A stretch of 58,058 nucleotides of DNA from a virus. The notes below the pieces were generated by a model. That model made no database searches, was not told where the DNA came from, and saw nothing but the letters and a program-made list of their open reading frames with translations. The position numbers and the translations under genes were made by a program. Location of the stretch: positions 1 through 58,058 of the IMG/VR virus record IMGVR_UViG_3300050821_001253; one strand, written 5' to 3'. The number at the start of each line of letters is the position of its first letter. The first letter of the stretch is position 1. This document shows, in pieces, positions 22,323 through 29,247 of this stretch.

Positions 22323-22726
22323 TGTGCATGTGGGACGGCGCCGATCCGCCAACGGTTTCGCGCAAGAGCCACCACGCCACACGGAAGCCACGTGTCTGTG
22401 AGGAGTGCGGCCGTACCATCAATGTTGGCGAGCGCTATTGCTACGAGTTCATGGTGTACGAGGGCAACGCTATGACGTTCTATCGCTGCCCGCATTGTGA
22501 GATCGCGGCAGTTTGGCTCATCGAGAACTGCGGCGGCTACATGGTTGGCGGCGGCGCGATCCAACAGGACATCCGCGAGCATGTCAGCGAATATCGGTCT
22601 CTCGCTTACGGATTGTGGCGGCTTGTCGTCGGTATCCGGCGCAAATGGCAGCGGTTCGACGGCGCGGGCTTGATGCCGATTGAGCACGTGCCCGCTGGCA
22701 TTCAGCGAGTGATGGCCGATGCCTGA
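22322..22726 (+). CDS. zinc-finger protein, 134 residues
   Basis: Starts at the ATG overlapping the micro-ORF stop. VCEECGRTINVGERYCYEF and CPHCEIAAVW form a four-Cys zinc module of a kind common in phage early genes; the C-terminal half is helical and ends PAGIQRVMADA. Function unknown. Confidence 0.65.
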   Translation: MCMWDGADPPTVSRKSHHATRKPRVCEECGRTINVGERYCYEFMVYEGNAMTFYRCPHCEIAAVWLIENCGGYMVGGGAIQQDIREHVSEYRSLAYGLWRLVVGIRRKWQRFDGAGLMPIEHVPAGIQRVMADA

Positions 22727-22952
22727 TTGTCCGAACCACTTCCCCCCCAACCTATGCGCGGCTCTCTGCCCTGAGTCGCATGAATGCGCCAGCGATGGCG
22801 TGTCCGTGGCGATCGGATTTCGCTGTGACGTTCCTCCCCAACCTTCCCCGCCGGCGTTGCCAATGCAAGAGGATACGCCGGCGGGGTTTTTTGCAGCTCC
22901 TTCCATAGCTCCGGACCTCCTTCGCCTAAGCAGCATGGAGCAAGGAACGTGA
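22719..22952 (+). CDS. Cys-rich 77-residue ORF carrying a terminator
   Basis: ATG overlaps the previous gene by 8 bases, and the stop overlaps the next GTG, so it is coupled at both ends. N-terminal half Cys-rich (CPNHFPPNLCAALCPESHEC). The second half is the translation of a rho-independent hairpin (PSPPALP...TPAGFF), a pattern that usually marks terminators read as protein. Either an attenuator leader or a chance ORF. Confidence 0.4.
   Translation: MPDCPNHFPPNLCAALCPESHECASDGVSVAIGFRCDVPPQPSPPALPMQEDTPAGFFAAPSIAPDLLRLSSMEQGT
22846..22892 (+). terminator. strong rho-independent terminator inside the early operon
   Basis: Twelve-pair GC-rich stem CCCCGCCGGCGT/ACGCCGGCGGGG with a 17-base loop and six T. 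It lies in the middle of the rightward operon, about 1.6 kb after PR. Downstream genes need read-through, translation of the overlapping ORF, or an antiterminator. Confidence 0.85.
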
Positions 22953-23341
22953 GAAAGTATTCGCCAAAGTTGCCCAAAGACTATGCCGAATCCGCGATTG
23001 AGGTGATCCGCCATCTGGTTGCGGCCCATCGCGGAACCGGCATGGGCACCCGCGCGGCGCTCGAAGTCATCGCGCCAGAACTGGAAATGCCGCTTCGCCG
23101 TCCGCGCCGTCTCTTTGAGCGCGATCGCGATCCGCATGTCGGCATCGATGAATACAGCCGCCTCCTGTTCCTCGGTGCCCGCATCTTGCGCCGCATCGCA
23201 GATCATCTGCGCGAACGCGCGGATCGGTGGGATGCTGAGGCCGATCTGCTGGAAATCAAGCACAGACAACTAAGCCTATGGAACGGGGCCGGGGAATGGA
23301 CATTGCGTGGCGGCGCACCGCCGCAAAGACGTGCCGCATGA
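22949..23341 (+). CDS. hypothetical protein, 130 residues
   Basis: GTG with an AAGGA ribosome site. Basic and helical (SAIEVIRHLVAAHRGTGMG, ARILRRIADHLRERADRWD). Helix-rich, Arg-rich composition fits DNA or RNA binding, but no family recognised. It is the first gene after the internal terminator. Confidence 0.6.
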   Translation: MRKYSPKLPKDYAESAIEVIRHLVAAHRGTGMGTRAALEVIAPELEMPLRRPRRLFERDRDPHVGIDEYSRLLFLGARILRRIADHLRERADRWDAEADLLEIKHRQLSLWNGAGEWTLRGGAPPQRRAA

Positions 23342-23529
23342 TCACAGCACAGCTCTATCGCATCGCGTTGAACGTGGAGACGCGCTCAGCCATGCACCGC
23401 GCCGATCGGCTGATCGGGAAGCGTCCCCGCATCGACTGGGTGCGTGTCGCGGTGTGGACGCTGGGGCCGCTGGGGTGCGTCGCGTTCTGGTGGTGGCTCG
23501 GGTCAGAGATCGCGCGGTTGGGGTGGTGA
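23338..23529 (+). CDS. small membrane protein
   Basis: 63 residues, ATG overlapping the previous stop. Basic N-terminal half (NVETRSAMHRADRLIGKRPR), then one membrane span (VAVWTLGPLGCVAFWWWLG). Function unknown. Confidence 0.6.
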   Translation: MITAQLYRIALNVETRSAMHRADRLIGKRPRIDWVRVAVWTLGPLGCVAFWWWLGSEIARLGW

Positions 23530-23561
23530 TGGAAGCGACAGACAGGGAAGGGGCGGGGTGA
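23529..23561 (+). CDS. 10-residue coupled micro-ORF
   Basis: ATG overlaps the previous stop (TGATG), and the stop overlaps the next ATG (TGATG). It consists largely of the purine-rich ribosome site of the next gene. Probably a translational bridge rather than a functional peptide. Confidence 0.4.
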   Translation: MEATDREGAG

Positions 23562-23800
23562 TGGGGGAGACAGCCACACAGCCGACGGTTGCTAAGTTCA
23601 ATGACAGCGAACTGGCGCGACGAGTGCGGGAAGCGACTGCGGCGTTCAATGCGGCGATCGATGAAGCGCACGCGGCCGGTATCCAGGTCGATTTTGGCGT
23701 CTCTACGTGGACCTCCAGACCCTCAAAGAGCCACGTCGAAAACCTGCGCATCGAGCGGCCATCGGATTGGCGCACTGATTATCCGGGACAGACGTTGTGA
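23561..23800 (+). CDS. hypothetical protein, 79 residues
   Basis: Starts at the ATG after a very purine-rich ribosome site. Helical (NDSELARRVREATAAFNAAI) then a polar end. No family recognised. Confidence 0.6.
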   Translation: MGETATQPTVAKFNDSELARRVREATAAFNAAIDEAHAAGIQVDFGVSTWTSRPSKSHVENLRIERPSDWRTDYPGQTL

Positions 23801-23810
23801 GGCACCAGCA

Positions 23811-23844
23811 CGCGCGCTCGCGCATTAACTAACGACAGCGCGCG
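23811..23844. repeat. inverted repeat before the DUF2312-like gene
   Basis: Arms CGCGCGCT/AGCGCGCG with an 18-base AT-rich loop, in the only sizeable gap of the rightward early operon (23801-23871). No T run follows. Could be an operator or an mRNA structure; no promoter seen. Confidence 0.45.
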
Positions 23845-23871
23845 GCCGTGGTGGTCGCAGAGGGGGTAGGG

Positions 23872-24270
23872 ATGAGTAACGTACCGACATCTGATGAGAT
23901 CATGGCCGGGATGCATAAGGCTATCGCATCCGGCGCCAGCGCTACGTCTCCCGCACCAAAGCCGGAGAAGCCGAGCCTGGAAGCGTCAGACGAGAAGAAG
24001 CGCCTGCGCTCAGTTGTTGATCGGATCGTTCGTCTCGAAGAGGAGAAGAAAGGTCTCGGCGCCGACATTCGGGCGATTTACGATGAGGCCAAATCGGCCG
24101 GTTACTCAAAGAAGTCCATTCGCATCGTTGTGTAACGCGAGATGGAGGACGGCGAGCAACGCGCCGCGCGCGAGGCGGCAGAAGATGAGGCCGAGGCGAT
24201 CATGGCGGCGCTCGGTGATTTTGCCAGTTCACCGCTTGGTGAGTCTGCGACGGGCCGCGGCCGTCACTGA
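23872..24270 (+). pseudogene. GapR/DUF2312-like gene interrupted by in-frame TAA
   Basis: From the ATG at 23872 (GAGGGGG ribosome site) the reading gives 87 residues with the DUF2312 core LRSVVDRIVRLEEEKKGLGA, then DIRAIYDEAKSAGYSKKSIR, the coiled-coil DNA-binding fold of GapR. Then TAA at 24133-24135. The same frame continues with REMEDGEQRAAREAAEDEAE and IMAALGDF, which matches the expected C-terminal end, and stops at 24270 with a TGATG overlap to the next gene. So a single codon change splits an otherwise intact 132-codon gene. The first piece alone may still bind AT-rich or overtwisted DNA. Confidence 0.75.
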
Positions 24271-24584
24271 TGGGCAACGTGCCGTTTAAGAGCGTGACCA
24301 TTGAAAGCGCGCCGTCAGACTGGCGGCGTCAGTTTCATTGCGGCTGGGTGCACGCGCAGAACGGCCAAGCGTGGTCGAATGATTACGATCGCATGAACAA
24401 GAGTGAGCAGATTGCTTATGAGCAAGGGCGACTGCTCGCGAGGGAAGCGATAGCTGCTGGGTTCGCGTTGCCTGTCTGGCGCGGCGACAAGGGCGCGGCG
24501 CGATCCGTGGACGTTCTGTGGACCGAGGTTTGGAGAAAGCTTGGTCACGCGCCAGTCCCTCGCGAAAGGACAACAGCACCATGA
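24270..24584 (+). CDS. hypothetical protein, 104 residues
   Basis: ATG overlaps the previous stop. FHCGWVHAQNGQAWSNDYDR, then IAYEQGRLLAREAIAAGFAL suggests a small alpha/beta phage protein. Function unknown. Confidence 0.6.
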   Translation: MGNVPFKSVTIESAPSDWRRQFHCGWVHAQNGQAWSNDYDRMNKSEQIAYEQGRLLAREAIAAGFALPVWRGDKGAARSVDVLWTEVWRKLGHAPVPRERTTAP

Positions 24585-24799
24585 CCCCCGAACCCTTCGG
24601 CGCGCGGGTCCGCAGGTTGCGGATGGAGGCTCGGCTGACGCAGGCGCAAGTCGCGAAGCGTGCCGGTGCGAGCGATGAGCGCCTGGTCTCGAACTGGGAG
24701 CGCGGCTTCTGCCATCCCCGCATCGACAGGCTTGCTCCACTGGCTCAGGCGCTAGGCGTCTCCTGCGATGTGCTGCTGACGGGTTGTGAGGCGGTATGA
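24581..24799 (+). CDS. XRE-family helix-turn-helix protein
   Basis: 72 residues, ATG overlapping the previous stop. FGARVRRLRMEARLTQAQVA, then DERLVSNWERGFCHPRIDRL and LAQALGVSCDVLL is a complete XRE domain with no other part. A second regulator of the operon or of the adjacent methyltransferase; like C-proteins, it lies directly upstream of the methylase gene. Confidence 0.8.
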   Translation: MTPEPFGARVRRLRMEARLTQAQVAKRAGASDERLVSNWERGFCHPRIDRLAPLAQALGVSCDVLLTGCEAV

Positions 24800-25389
24800 G
24801 CGAAGCCGTTCTCAACTTCCAAACGATCGGCCGTTCAAGCAAAGGCCATGCGCGCGCCTCTGGCTACGAACGCGCGGCCCATGACTGGTACTGCGAACCG
24901 CCCCGCGCGGTTGATGCGTTGCTGGATGCTGAGCAGTTCATCGGCGAGGTTCTCGATCCAGCATGCGGCGGCGGCAACATCGTACAGCGCTGCCTTGCGC
25001 GCGGCATTGAGGCGCATGGGTCTGATCTTGTTGACCGCGCCAATGGTGCGTTTCCGATCCTCGATTTCTTCGACATTGCCGAGCCGGTAGACAACATCAT
25101 CAGCAATCCGCCCTACAATGTGGCGGAGCAGTTTGTTCTGCATGCGCTGAGGCTGGCGACACGCAAGGTTGCAGTGTTGGTGCGTTCCGCCTTCACCGAG
25201 GGCCAGGGCAGGCTTGCGAGGCTCTACACGCCGCATCCACCAGTTCAGATTTGGCAGTTTGCGAGCCGGATCAGCATGCCGCCGGGTGGCACGGCGATCG
25301 AGGCTAAAGGTGGTTCGGTCGCGTTCTGCTGGGTTGTCTGGGATACGCGATCGCGCGGCGGTCGGACGGAATACGGATGGCTGCCGTGA
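24796..25389 (+). CDS. DNA adenine methyltransferase, orphan
   Basis: 197 residues. SAM-binding motif VLDPACGGGN (motif I), a second acidic motif (GSDLVDR) and catalytic NPPY (ISNPPYNVAEQ), the N6-adenine class. The C-terminal part has few extra residues for target recognition. No restriction enzyme lies beside it, so it is probably an orphan methylase that protects phage DNA. The XRE gene in front may regulate it. Confidence 0.85.
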   Translation: MSEAVLNFQTIGRSSKGHARASGYERAAHDWYCEPPRAVDALLDAEQFIGEVLDPACGGGNIVQRCLARGIEAHGSDLVDRANGAFPILDFFDIAEPVDNIISNPPYNVAEQFVLHALRLATRKVAVLVRSAFTEGQGRLARLYTPHPPVQIWQFASRISMPPGGTAIEAKGGSVAFCWVVWDTRSRGGRTEYGWLP

Positions 25390-25601
25390 TCCAGATCGCA
25401 GGCCACACATTCGCCGACACGTCAGCGGGCCGCATCTGCGCCTGCGGGAAGGCGTGGCGGGATATCGCGTCGGTAACACGCGCCGATGTCGGGGCGTTCG
25501 GCATCGCGTGCCACGGGGCGCTGACCGACGCAGAGGCCGATCAGATCGCGGCTGAACGGGATCGGATCTGGGCCGCTGTGCAGGAGGCGGCGGGGGCGTG
25601 A
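25377..25601 (+). CDS. hypothetical protein, 74 residues
   Basis: ATG at 25377; a GTG at 25386 that overlaps the methylase stop is an equally good start. Contains RICACGKAW, possibly half of a zinc site, and a helical end (DAEADQIAAERDRIWAAVQE). No family recognised. Confidence 0.55.
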   Translation: MAAVIQIAGHTFADTSAGRICACGKAWRDIASVTRADVGAFGIACHGALTDAEADQIAAERDRIWAAVQEAAGA

Positions 25602-26041
25602 CGACGCCATACCTCCTCCGCGTGCCGGCGCGCCAGATGAACAGGCTTGTATGCGCCTATTGTGGCGACGGGCTGAATGAGGATCGCGACGGAACCGCGA
25701 ATTTCCGCACGCGCGATCACATTCTGACGCGGCTTGGACCGTTCATTCGTCGCATGGAGCACATCGGCGGTCCCGATGTCACCAACATCCGGCCATGCTG
25801 TTTCTCCTGCAATCAACTCCGCGCCGAACTAGGACACTGCTGCGGCGCGCTGGCCATTGCGATCCTGCACGGCATCCACACCGGACAGCCAAAGAAGCGT
25901 GCCGCGAAGGCGTTGGGGATGCTTCAGCCGAAGAAGCGGCGGCGGTTCACTGCTGCTGAGCGGCGACGGATGCGCAGCCATCGGCTCGCAGTTCGCGCAA
26001 ACCAGCCGCTCCCCACGCTTGCCGCTGTGTGGCCGGCATGA
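25598..26041 (+). CDS. HNH-like zinc protein
   Basis: 147 residues from a GTG overlapping the previous stop. CAYCGDGL, TRDHILTR and IRPCCFSCNQLRAELGHC give a Cys4 frame around an Asp-His, as in HNH-type nuclease folds. The C-terminal tail is very basic (PKKRRRFTAAERRRMRSHR). Likely a DNA endonuclease or a relic of one that only binds DNA. Confidence 0.65.
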   Translation: MTTPYLLRVPARQMNRLVCAYCGDGLNEDRDGTANFRTRDHILTRLGPFIRRMEHIGGPDVTNIRPCCFSCNQLRAELGHCCGALAIAILHGIHTGQPKKRAAKALGMLQPKKRRRFTAAERRRMRSHRLAVRANQPLPTLAAVWPA

Positions 26042-26547
26042 CCGTCCAGCGAGAACACGCCTTCCAGGGCATTGCTGATCGCTTCATCGACCGCGTGATG
26101 CTGGCGCCCTATTGGACGACGGGCATCAACCACGAGAACGAACTGACCGACAACGCCAGGGCGCGCGCTCGCGGTCGTGGCGTAAAGCCGGGCGTTCCGG
26201 ATATCTACATCGCACAAGGCGGTCGGTCCTGCTGGATCGAACTGAAGTGGGGCAGCAATCAGCCTTCGGATGCTCAGATTGCGGTTCACGACGCACTGAC
26301 TGATTGCCAGATCGCTCGATCCTTCGCGTGGTCGATCCACGGGATCATGACGGCGCTGCTCGGTGCCGGTTTCAGCTTGCATCCGAATGCCCTCAACATC
26401 GCCGTCGAGTATCAGGCGCGCGCAGAGGCGGCCGTAGCGAAGGCAGAGGAACGGGCATCGCGGCCTCGGTCCAGGGGACGTGCCCGTTCCCTGAAACCGA
26501 CCCCGGCACAGGTTCGGCGGGTTCGTGCGGCTGGAGTACTCGTGTGA
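26038..26547 (+). CDS. VRR-NUC domain nuclease
   Basis: 169 residues from an ATG overlapping the previous stop. VRR-NUC signature: an early Glu/Asn-rich part, GVKPGVPDIYIA (Asp) and CWIELKWG (E-x-K), then a helix after. A basic C-terminal tail. Homologues cut branched or flap DNA and are common near phage replication genes. Confidence 0.85.
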   Translation: MTVQREHAFQGIADRFIDRVMLAPYWTTGINHENELTDNARARARGRGVKPGVPDIYIAQGGRSCWIELKWGSNQPSDAQIAVHDALTDCQIARSFAWSIHGIMTALLGAGFSLHPNALNIAVEYQARAEAAVAKAEERASRPRSRGRARSLKPTPAQVRRVRAAGVLV

Positions 26548-26741
26548 GCGATCCAACCTATACCGGCACACTGACGAAGGGCGCCGCACCCAACACGGTC
26601 GAGCTCGTACTCCGCGACGTGTTTGGCTGGGAAATCCGTGGTACTGGCCAGCGCCAACCGGACGGCTCCTATGCCCTTAGCGCCACCGTTGGCGATCCGG
26701 GGTTTCTGCGGCTGCCGGCGATCGACGGAGAGGCACCATGA
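26544..26741 (+). CDS. hypothetical protein, 65 residues
   Basis: GTG overlapping the previous stop. Beta-rich (LVLRDVFGWEIRGTGQRQPD). No family recognised. Confidence 0.55.
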   Translation: MSDPTYTGTLTKGAAPNTVELVLRDVFGWEIRGTGQRQPDGSYALSATVGDPGFLRLPAIDGEAP

Positions 26742-26923
26742 CAGCGCTCATCATCGAGTTCGGCCGTTGCGGCTTCGGGCCATCACGTTCCGGGCTGCGG
26801 CTCTGGTGGATCCACATCTATGCGTGCCGGCATTCAATCCTGGACGAGTTTGCGACCCTACGCCGGCGCGTCGATGCCAGACAACCACGTGATCGCAGCG
26901 GACGATTTGTGAGGGCGTCGTGA
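26738..26923 (+). CDS. hypothetical protein, 61 residues
   Basis: Overlaps both neighbours by four bases. Aromatic-rich first half (GLRLWWIHIYACRHSIL) and a basic tail ending RSGRFVRAS. Unknown. Confidence 0.5.
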   Translation: MTALIIEFGRCGFGPSRSGLRLWWIHIYACRHSILDEFATLRRRVDARQPRDRSGRFVRAS

Positions 26924-27261
26924 AGCTGCGGAGCAGGCCGCGCGGTCGTGCCCATCGTGCATGGATACGCGAGAACATCGTGGCGTATGTGCGCCCCGGC
27001 TGCATGTTGCCGACAGGTGCAGAAATCGGCAGGCACCTCGGCATTTGCCAGTCAGAGGCGGACCAACACCTGAAGCGGGTCCTCGCCGAGCATGGAATCG
27101 AGACAGTGGTGTGCGGCGTTAAGAGCAACGCACCCGTCAGGCGGCGGAAATTCGTCACTTTTTTCCGAAGTCCCCCGTTACCCAAGGATACCGACTATTC
27201 AACCGGCGCGGGCGCGCGTGTAGATACAACGTCCAGCCAACAAACCGAGGCCGGACCATGA
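26920..27261 (+). CDS. hypothetical winged-helix-like protein
   Basis: 113 residues from a GTG overlapping the previous stop. Basic start, then helices IRENIVAYVRPG, TGAEIGRHLGICQSEADQHL and a beta pair (IETVVCGVKSNAPVRRRKFV) in a winged-helix order. It lies just before the replication-type gene. Identification is by pattern only. Confidence 0.55.
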   Translation: MKLRSRPRGRAHRAWIRENIVAYVRPGCMLPTGAEIGRHLGICQSEADQHLKRVLAEHGIETVVCGVKSNAPVRRRKFVTFFRSPPLPKDTDYSTGAGARVDTTSSQQTEAGP

Positions 27262-28076
27262 GCGATTTACCCGCCCCGCTGACGCCGCCTGAATGCGATC
27301 TCCGCGGCTATGACTTCATGCCGCTGTTCGGGCACCGGCTGTTCCGTTCCGATCTCTACGAGCAGACGGATGGCGAGGAGTTCAAGTGCGCCGTCAAGCT
27401 GTGGTGGGAGGCATGGAACCAGTGCCCGGCTGGCTCGCTACCGGACGACGACGCGAAGCTGGCACGCCTTGCTGATCTCGGCCGCGACGTAAAGACATGG
27501 CGCAAGATGCGTGACGCCGTGCTGCGCGGCTTCGTGCTGTGTAGCGACGGACGCCTATACCACAAGGCCCTCTGCGAATGGGCGATGGAGGCATACGAGC
27601 GACGGGTCAGAGACCGTCAACGGAAGCGGAAATGGCGCGACAAGGGACGGGACGGAGACGGGGACAACCCTAGTCCGTCACGCGGACCAGACGGACGTTT
27701 CCACCCCCCAAGTGACGGGGACAACAACGACAGTCCGCGTCACAGAGACGTTCTACCACCGTTGACAGGAGAGGACAGGACAGGACAGGAGAGGAGAGGA
27801 GAGGAAATCAAGAAAGATTTAAACCTTTCTGAGGAAGAGTCTCTGTCCCGCGCGGGAAGCGAACCGGAGCCGTCCCGCACCGACATCATCGGTCCTGACG
27901 CGTCGGCATCGGTTATCTCCCTCGTCCGCAAGGCGCTGAAACCGACAGCGTATCCGCCGGGACGCCGGCCAGTGCGGGACGCCGCCGAGCAGATCGAGGC
28001 CGTTGCCAAGCCGCCGCCGAAGTCCGCGCATCTGACGCCGGAGCAGCTCGCGTTGGTACGCAGGAGGACCGCATGA
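27258..28076 (+). CDS. YdaU-like (DUF1376) replication protein
   Basis: 272 residues. The N-terminal 110 residues have the DUF1376 pattern LFGHRLFRSDLYEQ, FKCAVKLWWEAWNQ, PAGSLPDDDAKLARLADLG and CSDGRLYHKALCEWAMEAYE. The middle (residues 115-200) is a low-complexity charged linker. The C-terminal part is short. This family occurs at the position of replication initiators in many temperate phages. The linker-coding DNA holds a purine repeat and an AT-rich palindrome (27762-27830). Confidence 0.75.
   Translation: MSDLPAPLTPPECDLRGYDFMPLFGHRLFRSDLYEQTDGEEFKCAVKLWWEAWNQCPAGSLPDDDAKLARLADLGRDVKTWRKMRDAVLRGFVLCSDGRLYHKALCEWAMEAYERRVRDRQRKRKWRDKGRDGDGDNPSPSRGPDGRFHPPSDGDNNDSPRHRDVLPPLTGEDRTGQERRGEEIKKDLNLSEEESLSRAGSEPEPSRTDIIGPDASASVISLVRKALKPTAYPPGRRPVRDAAEQIEAVAKPPPKSAHLTPEQLALVRRRTA
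27762..27830. other. candidate replication origin inside the replication gene
   Basis: A purine tract of tandem GGACA and GGAGA repeats (27768-27805) is followed by an AT-rich stretch with the perfect palindrome AGAAAG-ATTTAAAC-CTTTCT (27811-27830). Repeats beside an AT-rich unwinding stretch inside the replication gene is the layout of the lambda origin in gene O. No protein binding is shown. Confidence 0.4.
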
Positions 28077-28111
28077 CCCCGCCACACCCCGCGCCGGAGG
28101 TGGTGCTGTGA
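28073..28111 (+). CDS. 12-residue coupled micro-ORF
   Basis: ATG overlaps the replication-gene stop (ATGA); stop overlaps the next GTG. Contains a GGAGGTGG ribosome site for the next ORF. Confidence 0.45.
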   Translation: MTPPHPAPEVVL

Positions 28112-28155
28112 CCCCGGCGCAGGCGGAGCGGCTGATCGCTGCGGTGGTGGGATGA
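28108..28155 (+). CDS. 15-residue coupled micro-ORF
   Basis: GTG overlaps the previous micro-ORF stop; its own stop overlaps the next ATG (ATGA). Reads as a short helix (TPAQAERLIAAVVG). Two micro-ORFs in a row bridge this gap. Confidence 0.45.
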   Translation: MTPAQAERLIAAVVG

Positions 28156-28604
28156 GCGCGCCGGCACTCGATCTCTGCGGCCGAACCTTTGGCCGGCTCG
28201 CCGTCGCGAGACGAGCTGGCAGCGACGCGCAAGGCCGAGCGCTTTGGCTTTGTGTCTGTAAATGCGGCGCTGAATGCCTTAATCGCTCCAGTGATCTGGT
28301 GGCTGCGAAAGTCAAGAGTTGCGGCTGTTGGAGGAGCGAGCGCGCCGGGCAGATAGGCACGGCTTCGCGCGGCAAGACGCTGGGCCGTAGGGCTGGATCG
28401 CGCCCGATGGGGCGCGCTTTGGTCGATTTGACCGGCAAAGTTTTTGGCTGCCTCACGGCGCAGGAGCGCGTCGGTTTCACCCGCTCCCGGCATTCGTTGT
28501 GGGCCTGTATCTGCGAGTGCGGCGCGAGCCGTGTTGTTAGCATTTCTATCCTCCGACGGAGCGCCACGGGCTGCCGCTGCCTGAAGCGTGGGGGGCCAAC
28601 ATGA
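28152..28604 (+). CDS. tandem zinc-ribbon domains of the phage AP2/HNH type, nuclease part absent
   Basis: 150 residues made of two copies of one domain: DLCGRTFGRLAVARRAG...CVCKCGAE...SCGC and DLTGKVFGCLTAQERVG...CICECGAS...GCRC. The same domain opens the HNH protein at 42057 (DFAGQRFGRLTVVKRE, CECDCG, SCGC). Here no HNH or AP2 part follows, so it may be a DNA-binding relic or a regulator built by duplication. Confidence 0.7.
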   Translation: MSAPALDLCGRTFGRLAVARRAGSDAQGRALWLCVCKCGAECLNRSSDLVAAKVKSCGCWRSERAGQIGTASRGKTLGRRAGSRPMGRALVDLTGKVFGCLTAQERVGFTRSRHSLWACICECGASRVVSISILRRSATGCRCLKRGGPT

Positions 28605-28885
28605 TCCCCTACGCCCTCGCCGAACCGGTCGAGATCGACGAATGGACTGCGGTCGCCATCCAGCCGCGTCCAGGCGCCCCCTGCGCGTCGCGGAGGCGTG
28701 GGGTGGCGAGCGTCCATGGTCCGAGGTGGCGGGACATCCCAGAGGCGCCCCTGACGCTGGCGCAGGCCAAGGCGCTGGTGGAGGCCGGCCTGCTGCTGGC
28801 CGCAAACCGCGTCACGGACTGCGGGACCGAGTTCGTGGTGAAAACGGCGAGACTGGCGTTGTCCGGACATGGCGGAAGGCGGTAG
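28601..28885 (+). CDS. hypothetical protein, 94 residues
   Basis: ATG overlaps the previous stop. Ends with APLTLAQAKALVEAGLLLAA and a short beta end (GTEFVVKTARLAL). Function unknown; the last gene before packaging. Confidence 0.55.
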   Translation: MIPYALAEPVEIDEWTAVAIQPRPGAPCASRRRGVASVHGPRWRDIPEAPLTLAQAKALVEAGLLLAANRVTDCGTEFVVKTARLALSGHGGRR

Positions 28886-28893
28886 GGCGCGCC

Positions 28894-29247
28894 ATGGCTG
28901 AGAACAGTGTCGCTGAGCCGATCAAGAGAGGTGCTGGCAGACCGTTCGCGCCTGGGGTGTCTGGAAACCCCGGCGGACGCCCGAAAGGCGTGGAGGAGGT
29001 CCAGAGGCTCGCGAGGGAGCATACTGCATCCGCCATTCAAACGCTAATCGGAATTGCGAAAGGCGGCAAATTTCCAGCAGCGGCGCGCGTGTCGGCAGCA
29101 AGCGTGTTGCTTGACCGAGGATGGGGCAAGCCGGTCCAACCCACTGAGCACTCCGGCGAGCTCGTGCAGCGCGTGATCTCGGGCGAACCGCTGACCCAGG
29201 AGCAGTGGGCGCAGAAGTACGCCACCGACAAATCCGATGCCGTTTGA
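28894..29247 (+). CDS. terminase small-subunit-like protein (DUF5681 type)
   Basis: 117 residues. GRPFAPGVSGNPGGRPKG is the DUF5681 signature found in small proteins next to phage large terminases; the rest is helical (VQRLAREHTASAIQTLIGIA). Overlaps the large terminase by 11 bases. Expected to recognise phage DNA for packaging. Confidence 0.75.
   Translation: MAENSVAEPIKRGAGRPFAPGVSGNPGGRPKGVEEVQRLAREHTASAIQTLIGIAKGGKFPAAARVSAASVLLDRGWGKPVQPTEHSGELVQRVISGEPLTQEQWAQKYATDKSDAV

Noticed and set aside
23797-23832. GTG ORF of 11 codons after the 23561 gene
   Set aside because: It overlaps the previous stop but ends well before the next start, so it does not bridge the gap.
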